Source: Telluria mixta (GTDB taxonomy: Bacteria; Pseudomonadota; Gammaproteobacteria; Burkholderiales; Burkholderiaceae_D). From it: DNA of 64,000 nucleotides. The notes under the pieces were generated by a model. It saw only the letters and a list, made by a program, of their open reading frames with translations, had not been told where the DNA came from and ran no database searches. This document shows, one piece after another, positions 46,805 to 57,924 of this stretch. Made by a program: the position numbers and the translations under genes. The stretch spans positions 930,001 to 994,000 of the forward strand of contig NZ_CP119520.1 of the NCBI RefSeq assembly GCF_029223865.1, given 5' to 3'. Every line of letters starts with the position of its first letter. The first letter of the stretch is position 1.

Positions 46805-47197
46805 TTAACGCTTCGAGAATTGCTTTGCGCGACGTGCTTTGCGCAGACCAACTTTCTTACGCTCGACTTCACGGGCGTCACGGGTGACGAAACCGGCACG
46901 TGCCAGGTCGCCCTTCAGGCCTGCGTCGTAGTCGATCAGTGCACGGGTGATGCCGTGGCGCACTGCACCTGCCTGGCCGGACTCGCCGCCGCCATGCACG
47001 TTGACCTTGATGTCGAAACGCTCGACGTTGCCGGTCAGTTCCAGCGGTTGACGGATGACCATCAGGCCGGTTTCGCGCGAGAAGTATTCGGCGGCCGGTT
47101 TGCCGTTCACGATGATCTGGCCGGTGCCAGCTTTGATGAACACACGGGCCACTGCACTCTTGCGACGGCCGGTGCCGTAGTTGTAGTTACCGATCAT
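46805..47197 (-). CDS. rpsI: 30S ribosomal protein S9 (uS9)
   Basis: A 130-residue protein, exactly the E. coli length. It starts [20 protein letters not shown] and ends in the basic tail [11 protein letters not shown], which reaches the P-site tRNA. It follows rplM by 13 bases, the universal rplM-rpsI operon. Confidence 0.99.
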   Translation of the reverse strand: MIGNYNYGTGRRKSAVARVFIKAGTGQIIVNGKPAAEYFSRETGLMVIRQPLELTGNVERFDIKVNVHGGGESGQAGAVRHGITRALIDYDAGLKGDLARAGFVTRDAREVERKKVGLRKARRAKQFSKR

Positions 47198-47210
47198 GTC
47201 AGTTCCTTAC

Positions 47211-47639
47211 TTAGATTTCGAGTGCTTTGGGTTGCTGGGCAGCGTGCGGGTGCGTAGCTTCCGCATACACTTTCAGCTTCTTGATCATTGCGTAGCCCAG
47301 CGGGCCCTTCGGCAGCATGCCTTTGACGGCTTTTTCCAGGGCGCGGCCCGGGAAACGCTGTTGCATTTTCAGGAAGTTGGTTTCGTAGATACCGCCCGGG
47401 TAGCCCGAGTGACGGTAGTACTTCTTGTCGTTGGCCTTGGTGCCGGTCACGCGCAGTTTGCCTGCGTTGACGACGACGATGAAATCACCGGTATCGACGT
47501 GCGGAGTAAATTCCGGCTTGTGCTTGCCGCGCAGTCGGAGTGCCACTTCGCTGGCAACACGTCCGAGGACTTTGTCCGTCGCGTCAATCACGTACCAATC
47601 GCGCTGGACTTCATGGCCCTTAGCGGAAAAAGTTTTCAT
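47211..47639 (-). CDS. rplM: 50S ribosomal protein L13 (uL13)
   Basis: A 142-residue protein, exactly the E. coli length. It starts [20 protein letters not shown] and contains [16 protein letters not shown] and the conserved YRHSGYPGG. It heads the rplM-rpsI operon. The 269 bases upstream to the divergent hydrolase gene must hold its promoter; no stronger feature was seen there. Confidence 0.99.
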   Translation of the reverse strand: MKTFSAKGHEVQRDWYVIDATDKVLGRVASEVALRLRGKHKPEFTPHVDTGDFIVVVNAGKLRVTGTKANDKKYYRHSGYPGGIYETNFLKMQQRFPGRALEKAVKGMLPKGPLGYAMIKKLKVYAEATHPHAAQQPKALEI

Positions 47640-47908
47640 GTTGACTTCCTATATATAGGGTAGTAATGCTCGAATGGTGGTTCCGCGGGCGATACTACTT
47701 CGCGGACTCTGCCTTATTGTCTTTTCCCGAGCAAATGGAAAGCCCACGACTATAGCCGATTCTTCACCCGACAGTCAAGATGCCCGCGTCCGCGCACGGG
47801 GCTGGAGCCAACGCAAGACATCCGTGCTGGGTCATGCCATTTTGCAACTTTTCATTGACCAGGAAATCGATGTCAAATTAGTATGATCCGCATCGAAGAG
47901 GAGACCGC

Positions 47909-49315
47909 TTGTTAAAATCCATCCTGCTCCTGGGCGCATTATTGGCGACTGACGTTCCGGCCATGGCGGCCACGCGCAGCTGCCACCTGCCCGGCGTCGA
48001 GGAAGCCCTGCGCTGCCTGACCCTGCCCGTCCCGCTCGAACCCGGCAAGCCGGCCACCCTGAACCTGCACGTGACGATCGCCCCCGCCCTGCGCCAGGGC
48101 GCGCGGCCGGATCCGCTGTTCGTGCTGGCCGGCGGTCCCGGCGAAGCGGGCAGCGACGTGCTCCCCCTGCTCTCCACCGCCTTCAAGCGCGTGCGCGCCA
48201 CGCGCGACATCGTGTTCGTCGACCAGCGCGGCACGGGGTTGTCCGGCAAGCTGGAATGCCCGTCCGACGCCGACGCGGATGCGCAGCTGAGCGATGCCGA
48301 TGCCGACGCCGCCCTGCGCCGCTGCATCGCGGCCGGCAAGGCGCCGTTCGCCGCGTACACGACGGCCGCCGCCGCGCGCGATATCGAGGCCGTGCGCCGG
48401 GCGCTGGGCTATGACCGGATCAACCTGTGGGGTGGCTCGTACGGCACGCGCCTCGCGCAGGCGTATGCGCGCGCCTACCCCGCGGGCACGCGCGCCCTGC
48501 TGCTCGACGCCGTCGCAGCGCCCGACCAGGTGATTCCCGCTGGAGGCCGCGACAGCCAGGCCGCGCTCGACCAGTTGTTCGCCCAGTGCGCAAAGGATGC
48601 TGCCTGCGCCCGCGCCTACCCGAACCTGCGCGGCGAATTCGACGCCCTCGTCGGCAGGCTCGATACCGCCCCCCTGACACTGAACCTGCCCGACCCGCGC
48701 ACGGCGCGCCCGATCGACGTCACGATGACGAGCGCGCGCCTGCTCGATACGGTGCGCAACATGCTGTATGCGCCGGCCGACGCACGCCGCCTGCCTTTCC
48801 TCGTGCACAGCGCCAGCGCGGGCCGCTGGCAACCGTTCGTCGCGCGCCGCAACCTCGCCGCCGACTTGTCCCCCGACGGCTCGCCGGCCACCCTGCTGCA
48901 CCTGGCCGTCGTCTGCGCCGAGGACATGCCGCGGTTTACGCCCGCGCTGGCCGCGAACGATGCGAGCCCGCTCACGCGCACGCTGGCCGACCGCCTGCGT
49001 GGCCTGTGCCGCGCCATGAACGTGCCGGCCGTTCCCTACGCGCCTCCCACGCGCATCGCGGCACCGGTACTGCTGCTGTCCGGGGCCCTGGACCCCGTCA
49101 CGCCGCCGCGCCGTGCCCAGGACGCCGCCCGCTTCATGGATCACGCGCAGCTGCTGACGGCGCTGAACGTCGGCCACGGCGTGTCGCAACTGGGATGCGC
49201 GCCGCGCCTGCTGCGCGCCTTCCTCGACCGGCCCGACGCGAAAATCGACGGCGCCTGCCTGAACGAGATCCCGGCCCCGACCTTCCAGCTCGGCAGCGCC
49301 GGACCGCAACCCTGA
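47909..49315 (+). CDS. Secreted TAP-like alpha/beta hydrolase (tripeptidyl aminopeptidase-type)
   Basis: A 468-residue exported protein with a signal peptide (LLKSILLLGALLATDVPAMAA). The start is TTG at 47909, supported by GAGGAGA a few bases upstream. Alpha/beta-hydrolase features are the oxyanion loop LAGGPGEAGSD, DIVFVDQRGTGLSG, the nucleophile elbow LWGGSYGTRLAQ (Ser), and a C-terminal Asp (LLSGALDPVTPP) and His (LNVGHGVSQL). These match the TAP/proline-iminopeptidase-like group. Ten cysteines could form disulphides. A NatA-type ABC ATPase gene follows 14 bases later, so the three genes likely form an operon. Confidence 0.9.
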   Translation: MLKSILLLGALLATDVPAMAATRSCHLPGVEEALRCLTLPVPLEPGKPATLNLHVTIAPALRQGARPDPLFVLAGGPGEAGSDVLPLLSTAFKRVRATRDIVFVDQRGTGLSGKLECPSDADADAQLSDADADAALRRCIAAGKAPFAAYTTAAAARDIEAVRRALGYDRINLWGGSYGTRLAQAYARAYPAGTRALLLDAVAAPDQVIPAGGRDSQAALDQLFAQCAKDAACARAYPNLRGEFDALVGRLDTAPLTLNLPDPRTARPIDVTMTSARLLDTVRNMLYAPADARRLPFLVHSASAGRWQPFVARRNLAADLSPDGSPATLLHLAVVCAEDMPRFTPALAANDASPLTRTLADRLRGLCRAMNVPAVPYAPPTRIAAPVLLLSGALDPVTPPRRAQDAARFMDHAQLLTALNVGHGVSQLGCAPRLLRAFLDRPDAKIDGACLNEIPAPTFQLGSAGPQP

Positions 49316-49328
49316 ACACAGGCTCCCC

Positions 49329-50063
49329 ATGATCGAAGCACAAGAAGTCCGCAAACAGTTCGGCACCGTGCAGGCGCTGGGAGGCGTCAGCTTCACGGCG
49401 CGCGACGGCCAGATCACCGCGCTGCTGGGCCCCAACGGCGCCGGCAAGACGACCTTGCTACGCACCCTCGTCGGCATGCTCAGGCGCGACCACGGGACGA
49501 TTGCCGTCGACGGCATCGACCCCGAACGCGATCCGCTCGCCGTGCGCGCCAACATCGGCTTCCTGACCGACCAGTTCGGGCTGTACGAGCGCCTGTCCAC
49601 GCGCGAATACCTCACGTATTTCGGCGAGTTGAACGGCATGGAAAAACGCGCCCTGCGCGAGCGCATCGACGAGGTCTCGGAAATGCTCGCGATGGACGAC
49701 ATCCTGGAACGCCGCAGCAAAGGCTTCTCGCAGGGCCAGCGCATCAAGGTGGCCCTGGCGCGCGCGCTGCTGCACCGCCCGCGCCACCTGCTGCTGGACG
49801 AACCCACGCGCGGCCTCGACGTGATGAGCACGCGCGCGGTGCGCCATGCGCTGTCCACGCTGCGCAAGGAAGGATGCTGCGTCGTGATGGCCACGCACGT
49901 GATGCAGGAAGTCAGTCATCTCTGCGACGACGTGATCGTCATCGCCAAGGGCCATACGGTGGCGCAGGGCACGCCGGACGAGCTGTGCCGGCGCACCGGC
50001 ATCGCCAACCTGGAAGACGCGTTCGTCCGCCTGGTCGGCACCGACGAGGGGATCGTCGCATGA
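49329..50063 (+). CDS. ABC transporter ATP-binding protein (NatA-like)
   Basis: A 244-residue ATPase. Walker A is GPNGAGKT (residues 34-41), the signature reads GFSQGQRIKVALARAL (FSQGQ for LSGGQ), and Walker B is LLLDEPTRGLD. The H-loop is ATHVMQE. Its stop overlaps the next gene start (ATGA). The combination with an ABC-2-type permease recalls NatAB Na+ efflux systems and the lantibiotic/drug export group; the substrate is unknown. Confidence 0.93.
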   Translation: MIEAQEVRKQFGTVQALGGVSFTARDGQITALLGPNGAGKTTLLRTLVGMLRRDHGTIAVDGIDPERDPLAVRANIGFLTDQFGLYERLSTREYLTYFGELNGMEKRALRERIDEVSEMLAMDDILERRSKGFSQGQRIKVALARALLHRPRHLLLDEPTRGLDVMSTRAVRHALSTLRKEGCCVVMATHVMQEVSHLCDDVIVIAKGHTVAQGTPDELCRRTGIANLEDAFVRLVGTDEGIVA

Positions 50064-51241
50064 CTTCAAAGTTCCTCGTCGTCTTCAAAAAAGAGTTCCG
50101 CGAATCGCTGCGCGACAAGCGCTCTCTCGGTCTCCTCGCCCTGTTCACCCTGATGTATCCGGTGCTGCTGGGCGTCCTGCTGCACCAGTGGATCGACCGC
50201 GCGACGAAGCCCGAGCGCGAAGGCATCGTGCTGGCCGTGATCGGCGGCGCGCAGGCACCCACCCTGATGGCCCAGCTGAAGCAGAAGAACATCACCGTAC
50301 ACGACACGCCGCCGCTGGACGAAGCCGCGATCGGCGACCTGCTGCGCGCCCACAAGGCCGCCGCCGTGCTGCGCCTGCCCGGCAAGTACGCGAGCGACTA
50401 CGCCGCGATGCGGCCCGCACGCATCGAGCTGTGGTTCGACTCGTCGACGGAGCAGGACGGCCGGCGCGACGTCGAGGAGGTGCTGAACGCCTACGGTTCG
50501 AACATCGCCAGCGCGCGCCTGCTGGCGCACGGCGTGTCGCCGGCCGCGCTGTCGCCCGTGCAGGTGCAGCGCTACGACACGGGCACGACGGCCGCGCGTT
50601 CCGCCGGCGTCATTGGCGGCATCCTTGGCTTCCTGTTCTTCCCCGCATTCATCTGCGGCCTGTCCGCGGCCGTGGATTCCACGGCGGGCGAACGGGAACG
50701 CCGTTCGCTCGAAGTGCTGATGGCGCAGCCCGTGCGCACGTCGGAACTCGTCGGCGGCAAATGGCTCGCTGCCGCGGCGCTGGCCGTCATCGGCATCACG
50801 CTGGAACTGATGCTTGCGCATGCGATCCTGTCGTGGATGCCGCTGGAAGAAATCGGCATGAGCTGGCGCGTGGGCTGGGGACGGCTGCTGCTCGTCTGCC
50901 TGGCATCCGTGCCGCTGTCGCTGTTCGCGGCCGCCATGCAGATCGCGGTGGCGATGAATGCCCGCTCGTTCAAGGAGGCCCAGAGCGTGCTGTCGATCGT
51001 GATGCTCGTGCCGATGCTGCCGGGGCTCGCCGTGTCGATGCTGGAACTGAAGACGGCATCCTGGATGTACCTCGTGCCGATGCTGTCGAACCAGACTCTG
51101 CTCCGCGAGACCGCGAAGGGCGGCGATATCGGCCTGCTGCCGTTCGTGTCGACGTTCCTGTGCTCCGCGCTCGCCGCGTGGGCGGCCGTCGCATTCGCCG
51201 CGTGGCGCATGAAGAGCGAGCGCTACGTGCTGGCCGTATGA
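50060..51241 (+). CDS. ABC-2-type permease (NatB-like)
   Basis: A 393-residue membrane protein starting MTSKFLVVFKKEFRESLRDKRSLGLL. One membrane segment lies near residue 30, then a large periplasmic domain of about 150 residues, then five segments from residue about 180 (GVIGGILGFLFFPAFICGL). This is the NatB/YhaP layout. ATG at 50060 overlaps the ATPase stop by 4 bases. ERERRSLEVLMAQPVRTSEL is a signature of ABC-2 permeases. Confidence 0.9.
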   Translation: MTSKFLVVFKKEFRESLRDKRSLGLLALFTLMYPVLLGVLLHQWIDRATKPEREGIVLAVIGGAQAPTLMAQLKQKNITVHDTPPLDEAAIGDLLRAHKAAAVLRLPGKYASDYAAMRPARIELWFDSSTEQDGRRDVEEVLNAYGSNIASARLLAHGVSPAALSPVQVQRYDTGTTAARSAGVIGGILGFLFFPAFICGLSAAVDSTAGERERRSLEVLMAQPVRTSELVGGKWLAAAALAVIGITLELMLAHAILSWMPLEEIGMSWRVGWGRLLLVCLASVPLSLFAAAMQIAVAMNARSFKEAQSVLSIVMLVPMLPGLAVSMLELKTASWMYLVPMLSNQTLLRETAKGGDIGLLPFVSTFLCSALAAWAAVAFAAWRMKSERYVLAV

Positions 51242-51313
51242 GGCGTTATCAGCACGGTGCGCCGCGCTGGCTTAGAATGAACGTCTTTACCTGTCAACAA
51301 AGCGGAGAAATCG

Positions 51314-51736
51314 ATGGAAGTCAAAGTCAGCTGGAACGGACCCTCCGGGATGAGCTTCCGGGCCGAAACCGGCTCCGGCCACCTGGTGAACATGGATGGC
51401 GCCCCCGAAGGCGGCGGCCACAACCTGGCACCGCGCCCGATGGAAATGGTGCTGCTGGGTACCGGCGGCTGCACCGCCTACGACGTCGTGCTGATCCTCA
51501 AGCGCAGCCGGGAAGACGTGCGCGGTTGCGACGTCACGCTGAAGGCCGAACGCGCCGAGACGGATCCGAAGGTGTTCACGAAGATCCACTTCCACTTCAC
51601 CGTCACGGGCCGCAACCTGAAGGAAGCGACGGTCGAACGCGCGGTCAACCTGTCGCACGACAAATACTGCTCGGCGTCGATCATGCTGGCCAAGACGGCC
51701 GAGATCACGCACTCGTTCGAGATCGTCGAAGGCTAA
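51314..51736 (+). CDS. OsmC-family peroxiredoxin-like protein
   Basis: A 140-residue protein of the OsmC/Ohr fold. The two redox cysteines are in GTGGCTAYDVV and HDKYCSAS, the spacing of this family, which reduces organic peroxides. It resembles the YhfA branch of E. coli more than OsmC itself (MEVKVSWNGPSGMSFRAETG). Start follows AGCGGAGAAATCG. It ends 9 bases from the convergent coq7. Confidence 0.9.
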   Translation: MEVKVSWNGPSGMSFRAETGSGHLVNMDGAPEGGGHNLAPRPMEMVLLGTGGCTAYDVVLILKRSREDVRGCDVTLKAERAETDPKVFTKIHFHFTVTGRNLKEATVERAVNLSHDKYCSASIMLAKTAEITHSFEIVEG

Positions 51737-51745
51737 GCCTCAGCC

Positions 51746-52387
51746 TCAGATGTAATACGCCGTCGTGGTCATGACCTTGGCCATGCCGCGCATCGCGGCC
51801 TTGACCGGCAACGGCATCTCGGCCGCGCCCATTTCCTGGGCCTTCGCACCATGTTCGATCTCGTCGTCGCGCATCTGCGTGACGATCGCGCGCGACTTCG
51901 CGTCGTGCGGCGGCAGCTGGTCGAGGTGGCTGTTCAGGTGCGCCTCGACCTGGCGCTCCGTCTCCACGACGAAACCGAGGCTGATCGCGTCGCCCAGGCG
52001 CGACGCGACCGTGCCCAGCGCATAGGCGCCGGCATACCACAGCGGATTCAACAGGCTCGGCTGCGAGCCCAGCTCGGCCAGGCGTTCGGCCGTCCATGCA
52101 AGATGGTCTTCTTCCTCGCGGCCGGATTTGGCGAACTGCGTGCGCATGGCCTGCGTCGACGCGCGCCGGCCCTGGGCATCGTACAGCGCCTGGGCGCACA
52201 CTTCGCCCACGTGGTTCACGCGCATCAGGCCGGCGCTGTGGCGCTGTTCCTGGGCATTCAGTTCGCAGTCTGGCGCCGAGACGCCCGGATTCGGCCGCGC
52301 GGCCTTCGCCACGCCGCCCACGACACGCAAGGCCTTGTCGAAACCGACGATCAGGTGGTCAAGGGGATTGATGGTGCGGGTTGTCAT
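51746..52387 (-). CDS. coq7: Demethoxyubiquinone hydroxylase Coq7
   Basis: A 213-residue di-iron hydroxylase for the last hydroxylation in ubiquinone synthesis. Ligand motifs are present: [47 protein letters not shown] and [16 protein letters not shown]. Length and order match bacterial Coq7. The next gene on the same strand lies 34 bases upstream and may be in one transcript. Confidence 0.95.
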   Translation of the reverse strand: MTTRTINPLDHLIVGFDKALRVVGGVAKAARPNPGVSAPDCELNAQEQRHSAGLMRVNHVGEVCAQALYDAQGRRASTQAMRTQFAKSGREEEDHLAWTAERLAELGSQPSLLNPLWYAGAYALGTVASRLGDAISLGFVVETERQVEAHLNSHLDQLPPHDAKSRAIVTQMRDDEIEHGAKAQEMGAAEMPLPVKAAMRGMAKVMTTTAYYI

Positions 52388-52421
52388 GAGAAACCTTCAG
52401 CTTGTTGTTCGATAAGCCGAA

Positions 52422-52877
52422 TTATATGCCCTCGTCCACCGCCCCTCCCTCACGTGTCTTCCGGGCACGCTTCTGCGCCTCCAGCCAGTCGTGCACGGGC
52501 CCGTCCACCTCCAGCTTCGAAATGTTTTTCGCAACGCCCAGGTTCAGTTCGAGCAGGAACGGGATCGAATCCGGCGGCACGTCGGTGCACGTGCTCGTAA
52601 AGGCCGTCATGAACCGCTCGGATTGCACGACGGGCAATACGTTCTTGCCACTCATGAATTGCAGGATGCTCGTGATCGTGTGGCCGCCGCCGAGCGTGTG
52701 ATAGATGAACCGGTTGAACTCGCGGTCCACGGTCTTGAAATCGATGGTTTCCTTCGTCATCAGGTTGGCCAGGTAGTACAGGCCGACGGCGACGCGGAAC
52801 CAGTCCGTCGACTCGGCCCGGGTGCGGCCCTGGCGCGTAACGGCCAGGATATTGTCCTTGTTGATGAGAGTATCCAT
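52422..52877 (-). CDS. Protein of unknown function
   Basis: A 151-residue soluble protein. ATG at 52877 (MDTLINKDNILAVTRQGRTR) is chosen over an earlier in-frame ATG because the upstream part is poor in coding-like content. The sequence is mixed alpha/beta with YYLANLMTKETIDFKTVDRE and SGKNVLPVVQSERFMTA; the C-terminus is charged. No family, signal or membrane segment is recognised. It is 34 bases upstream of coq7 on the same strand. Confidence 0.7.
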   Translation of the reverse strand: MDTLINKDNILAVTRQGRTRAESTDWFRVAVGLYYLANLMTKETIDFKTVDREFNRFIYHTLGGGHTITSILQFMSGKNVLPVVQSERFMTAFTSTCTDVPPDSIPFLLELNLGVAKNISKLEVDGPVHDWLEAQKRARKTREGGAVDEGI

Positions 52878-53103
52878 AGGACCATTATGCATGTTCTTGC
52901 CCCGCCCGGATATCACTGGCAATGTTGCCAGAATAGACATAATTCATTCCACGCTGTATGCTGGCCTGCATCCTGCTCCCGCTTTTCTGCACTCTGGACT
53001 TGTGAAAATGCCGTGTGTCGCACCGCTGCTGCCGGGTCGGCTCCTTTTTAATACAATGCAACAGTCATGAAATGCGTGCATTGTCACGAGCAATGGAGTC
53101 TCC

Positions 53104-53997
<894 letters not shown>

Positions 53998-54000
53998 TTC

Positions 54001-57000
54001 ATGGGTGCGCTCCTCGCCATCGCCGGCTTCGAGGCCCGGCAGCGCCTGAAGCTGCTGTCGACCTGGGTGTATTTCTTTGCCTTCTTCGCGCTGGCCCTGC
54101 TGTGGATGGCCGCCGCGGGCGGCGTCTTCAAGGAAGCCTTCGTGTCGTTCGGCGGCCGCGTGCTGATCAACGCGCCGCGCCAGATCGCCCTGAGCGCGGC
54201 GTTCCTCGGCTCCCTCGGCGTCATCGTCGTCGCCGCGATGATGGGCCGCTCGGTGCAGCAGGACTTCGAATACGAGATGCACCACTTCTTCTTCAGCGCC
54301 CCGATCCCGAAATACGCGTACGTGTTCGGACGCTTCCTCGGCGCGCTGGCGACGCTCGCCGTCGTGTTCTCGGCCATCCTGTTCGGCACCCTGCTGGGGA
54401 CCGCGCTGCCCGGCATCGATCCCGCCCGCCTCGGGCCGTATTCGGTCATGGGCTACCTGCTGCCGTACTTCCTCACCCTGCTGCCGAACCTGTTCATCTT
54501 CGGCGCCATCTTCTTCGTGCTCGCGGCGCTCACGCGGCGCATGCTGCCCGTGTACGTCGCCAGCGTCGTCATGCTGATCGGTTACATCGTCGCCCCGTCG
54601 CTCGCGCGCGACCTCGATTACAAGACGCTTGCCGCGCTGATCGACCCGTTCGGCACGACGGCGCTGATCCGCCTCACCGAGTACTGGAACCTCACGGAGC
54701 GCAACACGCTGCAGGTTCCGTTCGCGGGCGTCTACCTGATCAATCGCGCCATCTGGTCGCTGTTCTCGCTCGTCGCCCTGCTGCTCGGCTACTGGCGCTT
54801 CAGCTTCGTGTCGACGCCGGCCGGCAAGCGCGGCCAGGCGCGGCCCGAACCGGAAAGCGCGCCGCAGACGCCGGCCGGCATGGCCGACCTGCACGAGCCG
54901 CCCGACTTCGCCGCGCGCAGCCTCGCCGTGCTGCTGGCCAGGTCGAGCTGGATGAATCTGCGCGAGGCGGTCAAGAACGTCTACTTCGCCGTGATCGTCC
55001 TGGCCGGCATGCTGACCCTCATCGTCAGCTCCCTCGACCTGGGCGCGATCTACGGCACGAAGACCTACCCCGTCACGTACATGGTGCTGGAACTCATACG
55101 CGACGTGTTCGCACTGTTCGTGCTGATCGTGACGACGTTCTATGCGGGCGAGATGGTGTGGCGCGAGCGCGAGGCGCGCATGGCGCAGATGATGGATGCG
55201 CTGCCCGTCCCGAGCTGGCTGCCGCTGGCCGCCAAGACCATCGCCCTCGTCGGCCTGCAGGTCCTGCTGCTGGTGGCCGCGATGGTGTGCGGCATGGGCA
55301 TCCAGCTGGCGCACGGCTACCTGACCCTGGAACCGGGCCTGTACCTGGCGACGCTGTTCGGCATCCTGCTGCCCCGCTACGTGCTGCTGGCCGTGCTGGC
55401 GATCGCCGCCCAGGCCATCCTGAACCACAAATACCTCGCCTACTTCGCGCTGGTCACCTGGTACGTCATCACGCTGTTCCTCGGCGGCTTCGGCCTCGAT
55501 CACCCGATGCTCGTGTACGGCGCGCTGCCGGACATCACGTATTCCGCCATGAACGGCTTCGGCCACTCCCTGCCGCTGCAGCGCACCCTGCAAATCTACT
55601 GGGGCGGCGCGGCGATCGTCCTGTTCACCATCGCGCTCGTGCTGTGGCCGCGCGGCGTGAGCGACAGCTTCGCCGAACGCCTGCAACTGGCGCGCCGGCG
55701 CCTGACACCGGGTGTACTGGGCGGCTTCGCGGCCGGCATCCTCGTGTTCGCGGCCAGCGGCGGCCTGCTGTGGTACAACCTCGTCCACCTCGGCACCTAC
55801 CAGACGGCGTGGCACAAGGAACAGGTACGCGCCGACTACGAGCTGCGCTACAAGCGCTATGCAAAGCTGCCGCAGCCGCGCATCACCGACGTCGGCCTGC
55901 AGGTCGACATCCATCCCGACACGCGTACGCTGAAGGTCCACGGCTTCTACCAGCTGGAAAACCGGACCGCGGCCCCGATCCGCGACGTCGTCCTGTTCCA
56001 GAAGCCCGGCCCCGACTTCCGTCCACGCTTCGCACAGGCGGCGCGGCTGCTGCGCGCCGATCCGCAGCACGGCTTCTATCACTACCAGCTCGCAATGCCC
56101 CTGCAGCCGGGCGCGCGCACGGCACTGGAGTTCGACCTGCTGGACGCACCGGGCGGCGTGCTGGGCCTGGGCCGCGACACGGCCGTCGTCGGCAACGGCA
56201 CCTTCTTCAGCAACGAGGTCCTGCCGCACGTGGGCTACCAGCGCACGGTCGAACTGGAGGACGACCGCGACCGCAAGCGCCACGGCCTCGCGCCGCGCGA
56301 ACGCATGGCCGCGCACGAGAACGAAGCGGCGCGCGCGAACAGCTATGTCGCCAACGACGCCGACTGGATCCGCTTCGACGCCGTCGTCAGCACGAGCCCC
56401 GACCAGACCGTGGTCGCGCTGGGCACGCTGGAACAGGAGTGGATGAGCGGCGGCCGGCGCTGGTTCCATTACAAGGCCGACAAGCCCGTCCTGAATTTTT
56501 ATACGTTCCAGTCGGCCCGCTACGAAGTCCGCCACGACCGCTGGCAGGACGTGACGATCGACGTCTACTACCACCCCGGCCACGAGTTCAATGTGGACCG
56601 CATGATCCGCGGCGCCAAGGCGGCCCTGGAATACGGCACGAAGCACTTCAGCCCCTACCAGAACCGCGAACTGCGCATCGCGGAGTTCCCCCGCTACGCA
56701 TCGTACGCGCAGGCGGCGCCGGGCACGATCCCGTTCTCGGAAAGCGTCGGCTTCATCGCCAAGGTGGATCCGGACTCGCGCAAGGACATCGACTACCCGT
56801 ACTACGTGAGCGCGCACGAGGTGGGCCACCAGTGGTGGGCACACCAGATCGTCGGCGCCGACATGCGCGGTGCGACCGTCCTGTCGGAAAGCCTGGCCGA
56901 ATACACGGCGCTGATGACGATGAAGAACACGCTGGGCTCCAGCAAGATGCGGCGCTTCCTGCGCTACGACCTCGAGGAATACCTGATGGGCCGCGCGCGC

Positions 57001-57582
57001 GAAAACAAGAAGGAGCTGCCGCTCGCGCAGAACGAGAACCAGAGCTACATCCACTACCACAAGGGCAGCCTGGCGATGTATCTGCTGCAGGACCTGGTCG
57101 GCGAGGATGCGGTGAACGGCGTGCTGCACGGCCTGCTGCTGGAGTACGCGTACAAGGGGCCGCCATATCCGACCGTGGCAACGCTCGTCGAGCGCCTGCG
57201 CGGCATCACGCCGCCGGACAAGGCCTACCTGATCGACGACCTGTTCGAGTCCATCGTCCTGTACGAAAACCACGTCGACGGTGCGACGGCGCGCCGCCGG
57301 CCGGACGGCAAGTACGAGGTCGAGATCCGCGCCACCGCCGGCAAGGTGCGCGCCGGCGACCAGGGCGAGGAAAAGCCGCAACAGCTGCGCGACTACATCG
57401 AATTCGGCGTCGACGACGAGGCCGGCAACCCGCTCGCGCGCGAGCGCCGGCTCGTGACGCAGGCCGACCAGCGCGTCGTCCTCGTGGTCAGCGGCCGTCC
57501 GGCGCGGGCCGGTATCGACCCCGACAACAAGCTGATTGACAGGAAACCGACAGACAACATGCAGCCTGTCGACATGCACTGA
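54001..57582 (+). CDS. ABC-2 permease fused to M1-family metallopeptidase
   Basis: A 1193-residue protein with two parts. Residues 1 to about 590 hold roughly twelve hydrophobic segments in two ABC-2-like halves joined by a polar linker (about 280-310). Segment starts include [19 protein letters not shown] and [20 protein letters not shown]. From about residue 610 an M1-type metallopeptidase follows, beginning with a beta-rich domain ([19 protein letters not shown]). The zinc site is H939-E940-V941-G942-H943, with Glu in [12 protein letters not shown] as third ligand. An exopeptidase-type motif reads [12 protein letters not shown]. The peptidase should lie on the periplasmic side. NCBI-style annotation of such fusions exists, but their substrate is unknown to me. 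Confidence 0.93.
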   Translation: MGALLAIAGFEARQRLKLLSTWVYFFAFFALALLWMAAAGGVFKEAFVSFGGRVLINAPRQIALSAAFLGSLGVIVVAAMMGRSVQQDFEYEMHHFFFSAPIPKYAYVFGRFLGALATLAVVFSAILFGTLLGTALPGIDPARLGPYSVMGYLLPYFLTLLPNLFIFGAIFFVLAALTRRMLPVYVASVVMLIGYIVAPSLARDLDYKTLAALIDPFGTTALIRLTEYWNLTERNTLQVPFAGVYLINRAIWSLFSLVALLLGYWRFSFVSTPAGKRGQARPEPESAPQTPAGMADLHEPPDFAARSLAVLLARSSWMNLREAVKNVYFAVIVLAGMLTLIVSSLDLGAIYGTKTYPVTYMVLELIRDVFALFVLIVTTFYAGEMVWREREARMAQMMDALPVPSWLPLAAKTIALVGLQVLLLVAAMVCGMGIQLAHGYLTLEPGLYLATLFGILLPRYVLLAVLAIAAQAILNHKYLAYFALVTWYVITLFLGGFGLDHPMLVYGALPDITYSAMNGFGHSLPLQRTLQIYWGGAAIVLFTIALVLWPRGVSDSFAERLQLARRRLTPGVLGGFAAGILVFAASGGLLWYNLVHLGTYQTAWHKEQVRADYELRYKRYAKLPQPRITDVGLQVDIHPDTRTLKVHGFYQLENRTAAPIRDVVLFQKPGPDFRPRFAQAARLLRADPQHGFYHYQLAMPLQPGARTALEFDLLDAPGGVLGLGRDTAVVGNGTFFSNEVLPHVGYQRTVELEDDRDRKRHGLAPRERMAAHENEAARANSYVANDADWIRFDAVVSTSPDQTVVALGTLEQEWMSGGRRWFHYKADKPVLNFYTFQSARYEVRHDRWQDVTIDVYYHPGHEFNVDRMIRGAKAALEYGTKHFSPYQNRELRIAEFPRYASYAQAAPGTIPFSESVGFIAKVDPDSRKDIDYPYYVSAHEVGHQWWAHQIVGADMRGATVLSESLAEYTALMTMKNTLGSSKMRRFLRYDLEEYLMGRARENKKELPLAQNENQSYIHYHKGSLAMYLLQDLVGEDAVNGVLHGLLLEYAYKGPPYPTVATLVERLRGITPPDKAYLIDDLFESIVLYENHVDGATARRRPDGKYEVEIRATAGKVRAGDQGEEKPQQLRDYIEFGVDDEAGNPLARERRLVTQADQRVVLVVSGRPARAGIDPDNKLIDRKPTDNMQPVDMH

Positions 57583-57627
57583 ACTTCACGTTATGATCTG
57601 GTCACAATATCCTGCTAGGAGATCCCC

Positions 57628-57834
57628 ATGCCTATCGTCGCCGAACTGGCCGCCCAGATCCAGCAACTGTCCGCCCAGGACAGGCACGAGCTGTTGCGTC
57701 TGCTGATGGTGGACAGCGACGACGGCGACCAGGATGCCGACGAAGCCTGGCGCAACGAAATCGTGCGCCGCGTGAAGGCGATCCGCAACGGCGAGGCGGC
57801 CATTCGGGCGTTGCAGGAAGACTGGCGCGAGTAA
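57628..57834 (+). CDS. Addiction-module antitoxin-like protein (no toxin partner seen)
   Basis: A 68-residue protein. Its layout, LAAQIQQLSAQDRHELLRLL then DEAWRNEIVRRVKAIRNGEA, matches the short Unstab_antitox family (putative addiction module component), whose members usually precede a RelE/ParE-type toxin gene. Here no toxin follows: the next gene is topB on the other strand, after a terminator. Start follows AGGAGATCCCC. It lies 45 bases after the permease-M1 gene and may be in the same transcript. Confidence 0.7.
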   Translation: MPIVAELAAQIQQLSAQDRHELLRLLMVDSDDGDQDADEAWRNEIVRRVKAIRNGEAAIRALQEDWRE

Positions 57835-57850
57835 CGCTGGCGCTGAAAGT

Positions 57851-57887
57851 AAAAAAACCGCGATGCCGGACGGGTCGCGGTTTTTTT
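57851..57887. terminator. Bidirectional terminator between the antitoxin-like gene and topB
   Basis: AAAAAAACCGCGA and TCGCGGTTTTTTT form a 13-bp inverted repeat around an 11-base loop. T tracts occur in both directions, so it can end both the plus-strand transcript and the minus-strand topB transcript. Confidence 0.85.
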
Positions 57888-57896
57888 ATGGACGTC

Positions 57897-57916
57897 GCCC
57901 CCGCGCAGGCGGGGGC
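57897..57916. repeat. GC-rich palindrome after topB
   Basis: A perfect 8-bp inverted repeat GCCCCCGC / GCGGGGGC around GCAG, followed by CCAG. The form CCCGCGCAGGCGGGG is a common interspersed palindrome in proteobacteria. It sits 8 bases after the topB stop. Confidence 0.6.
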
Positions 57917-57924
57917 CCAGGTTC

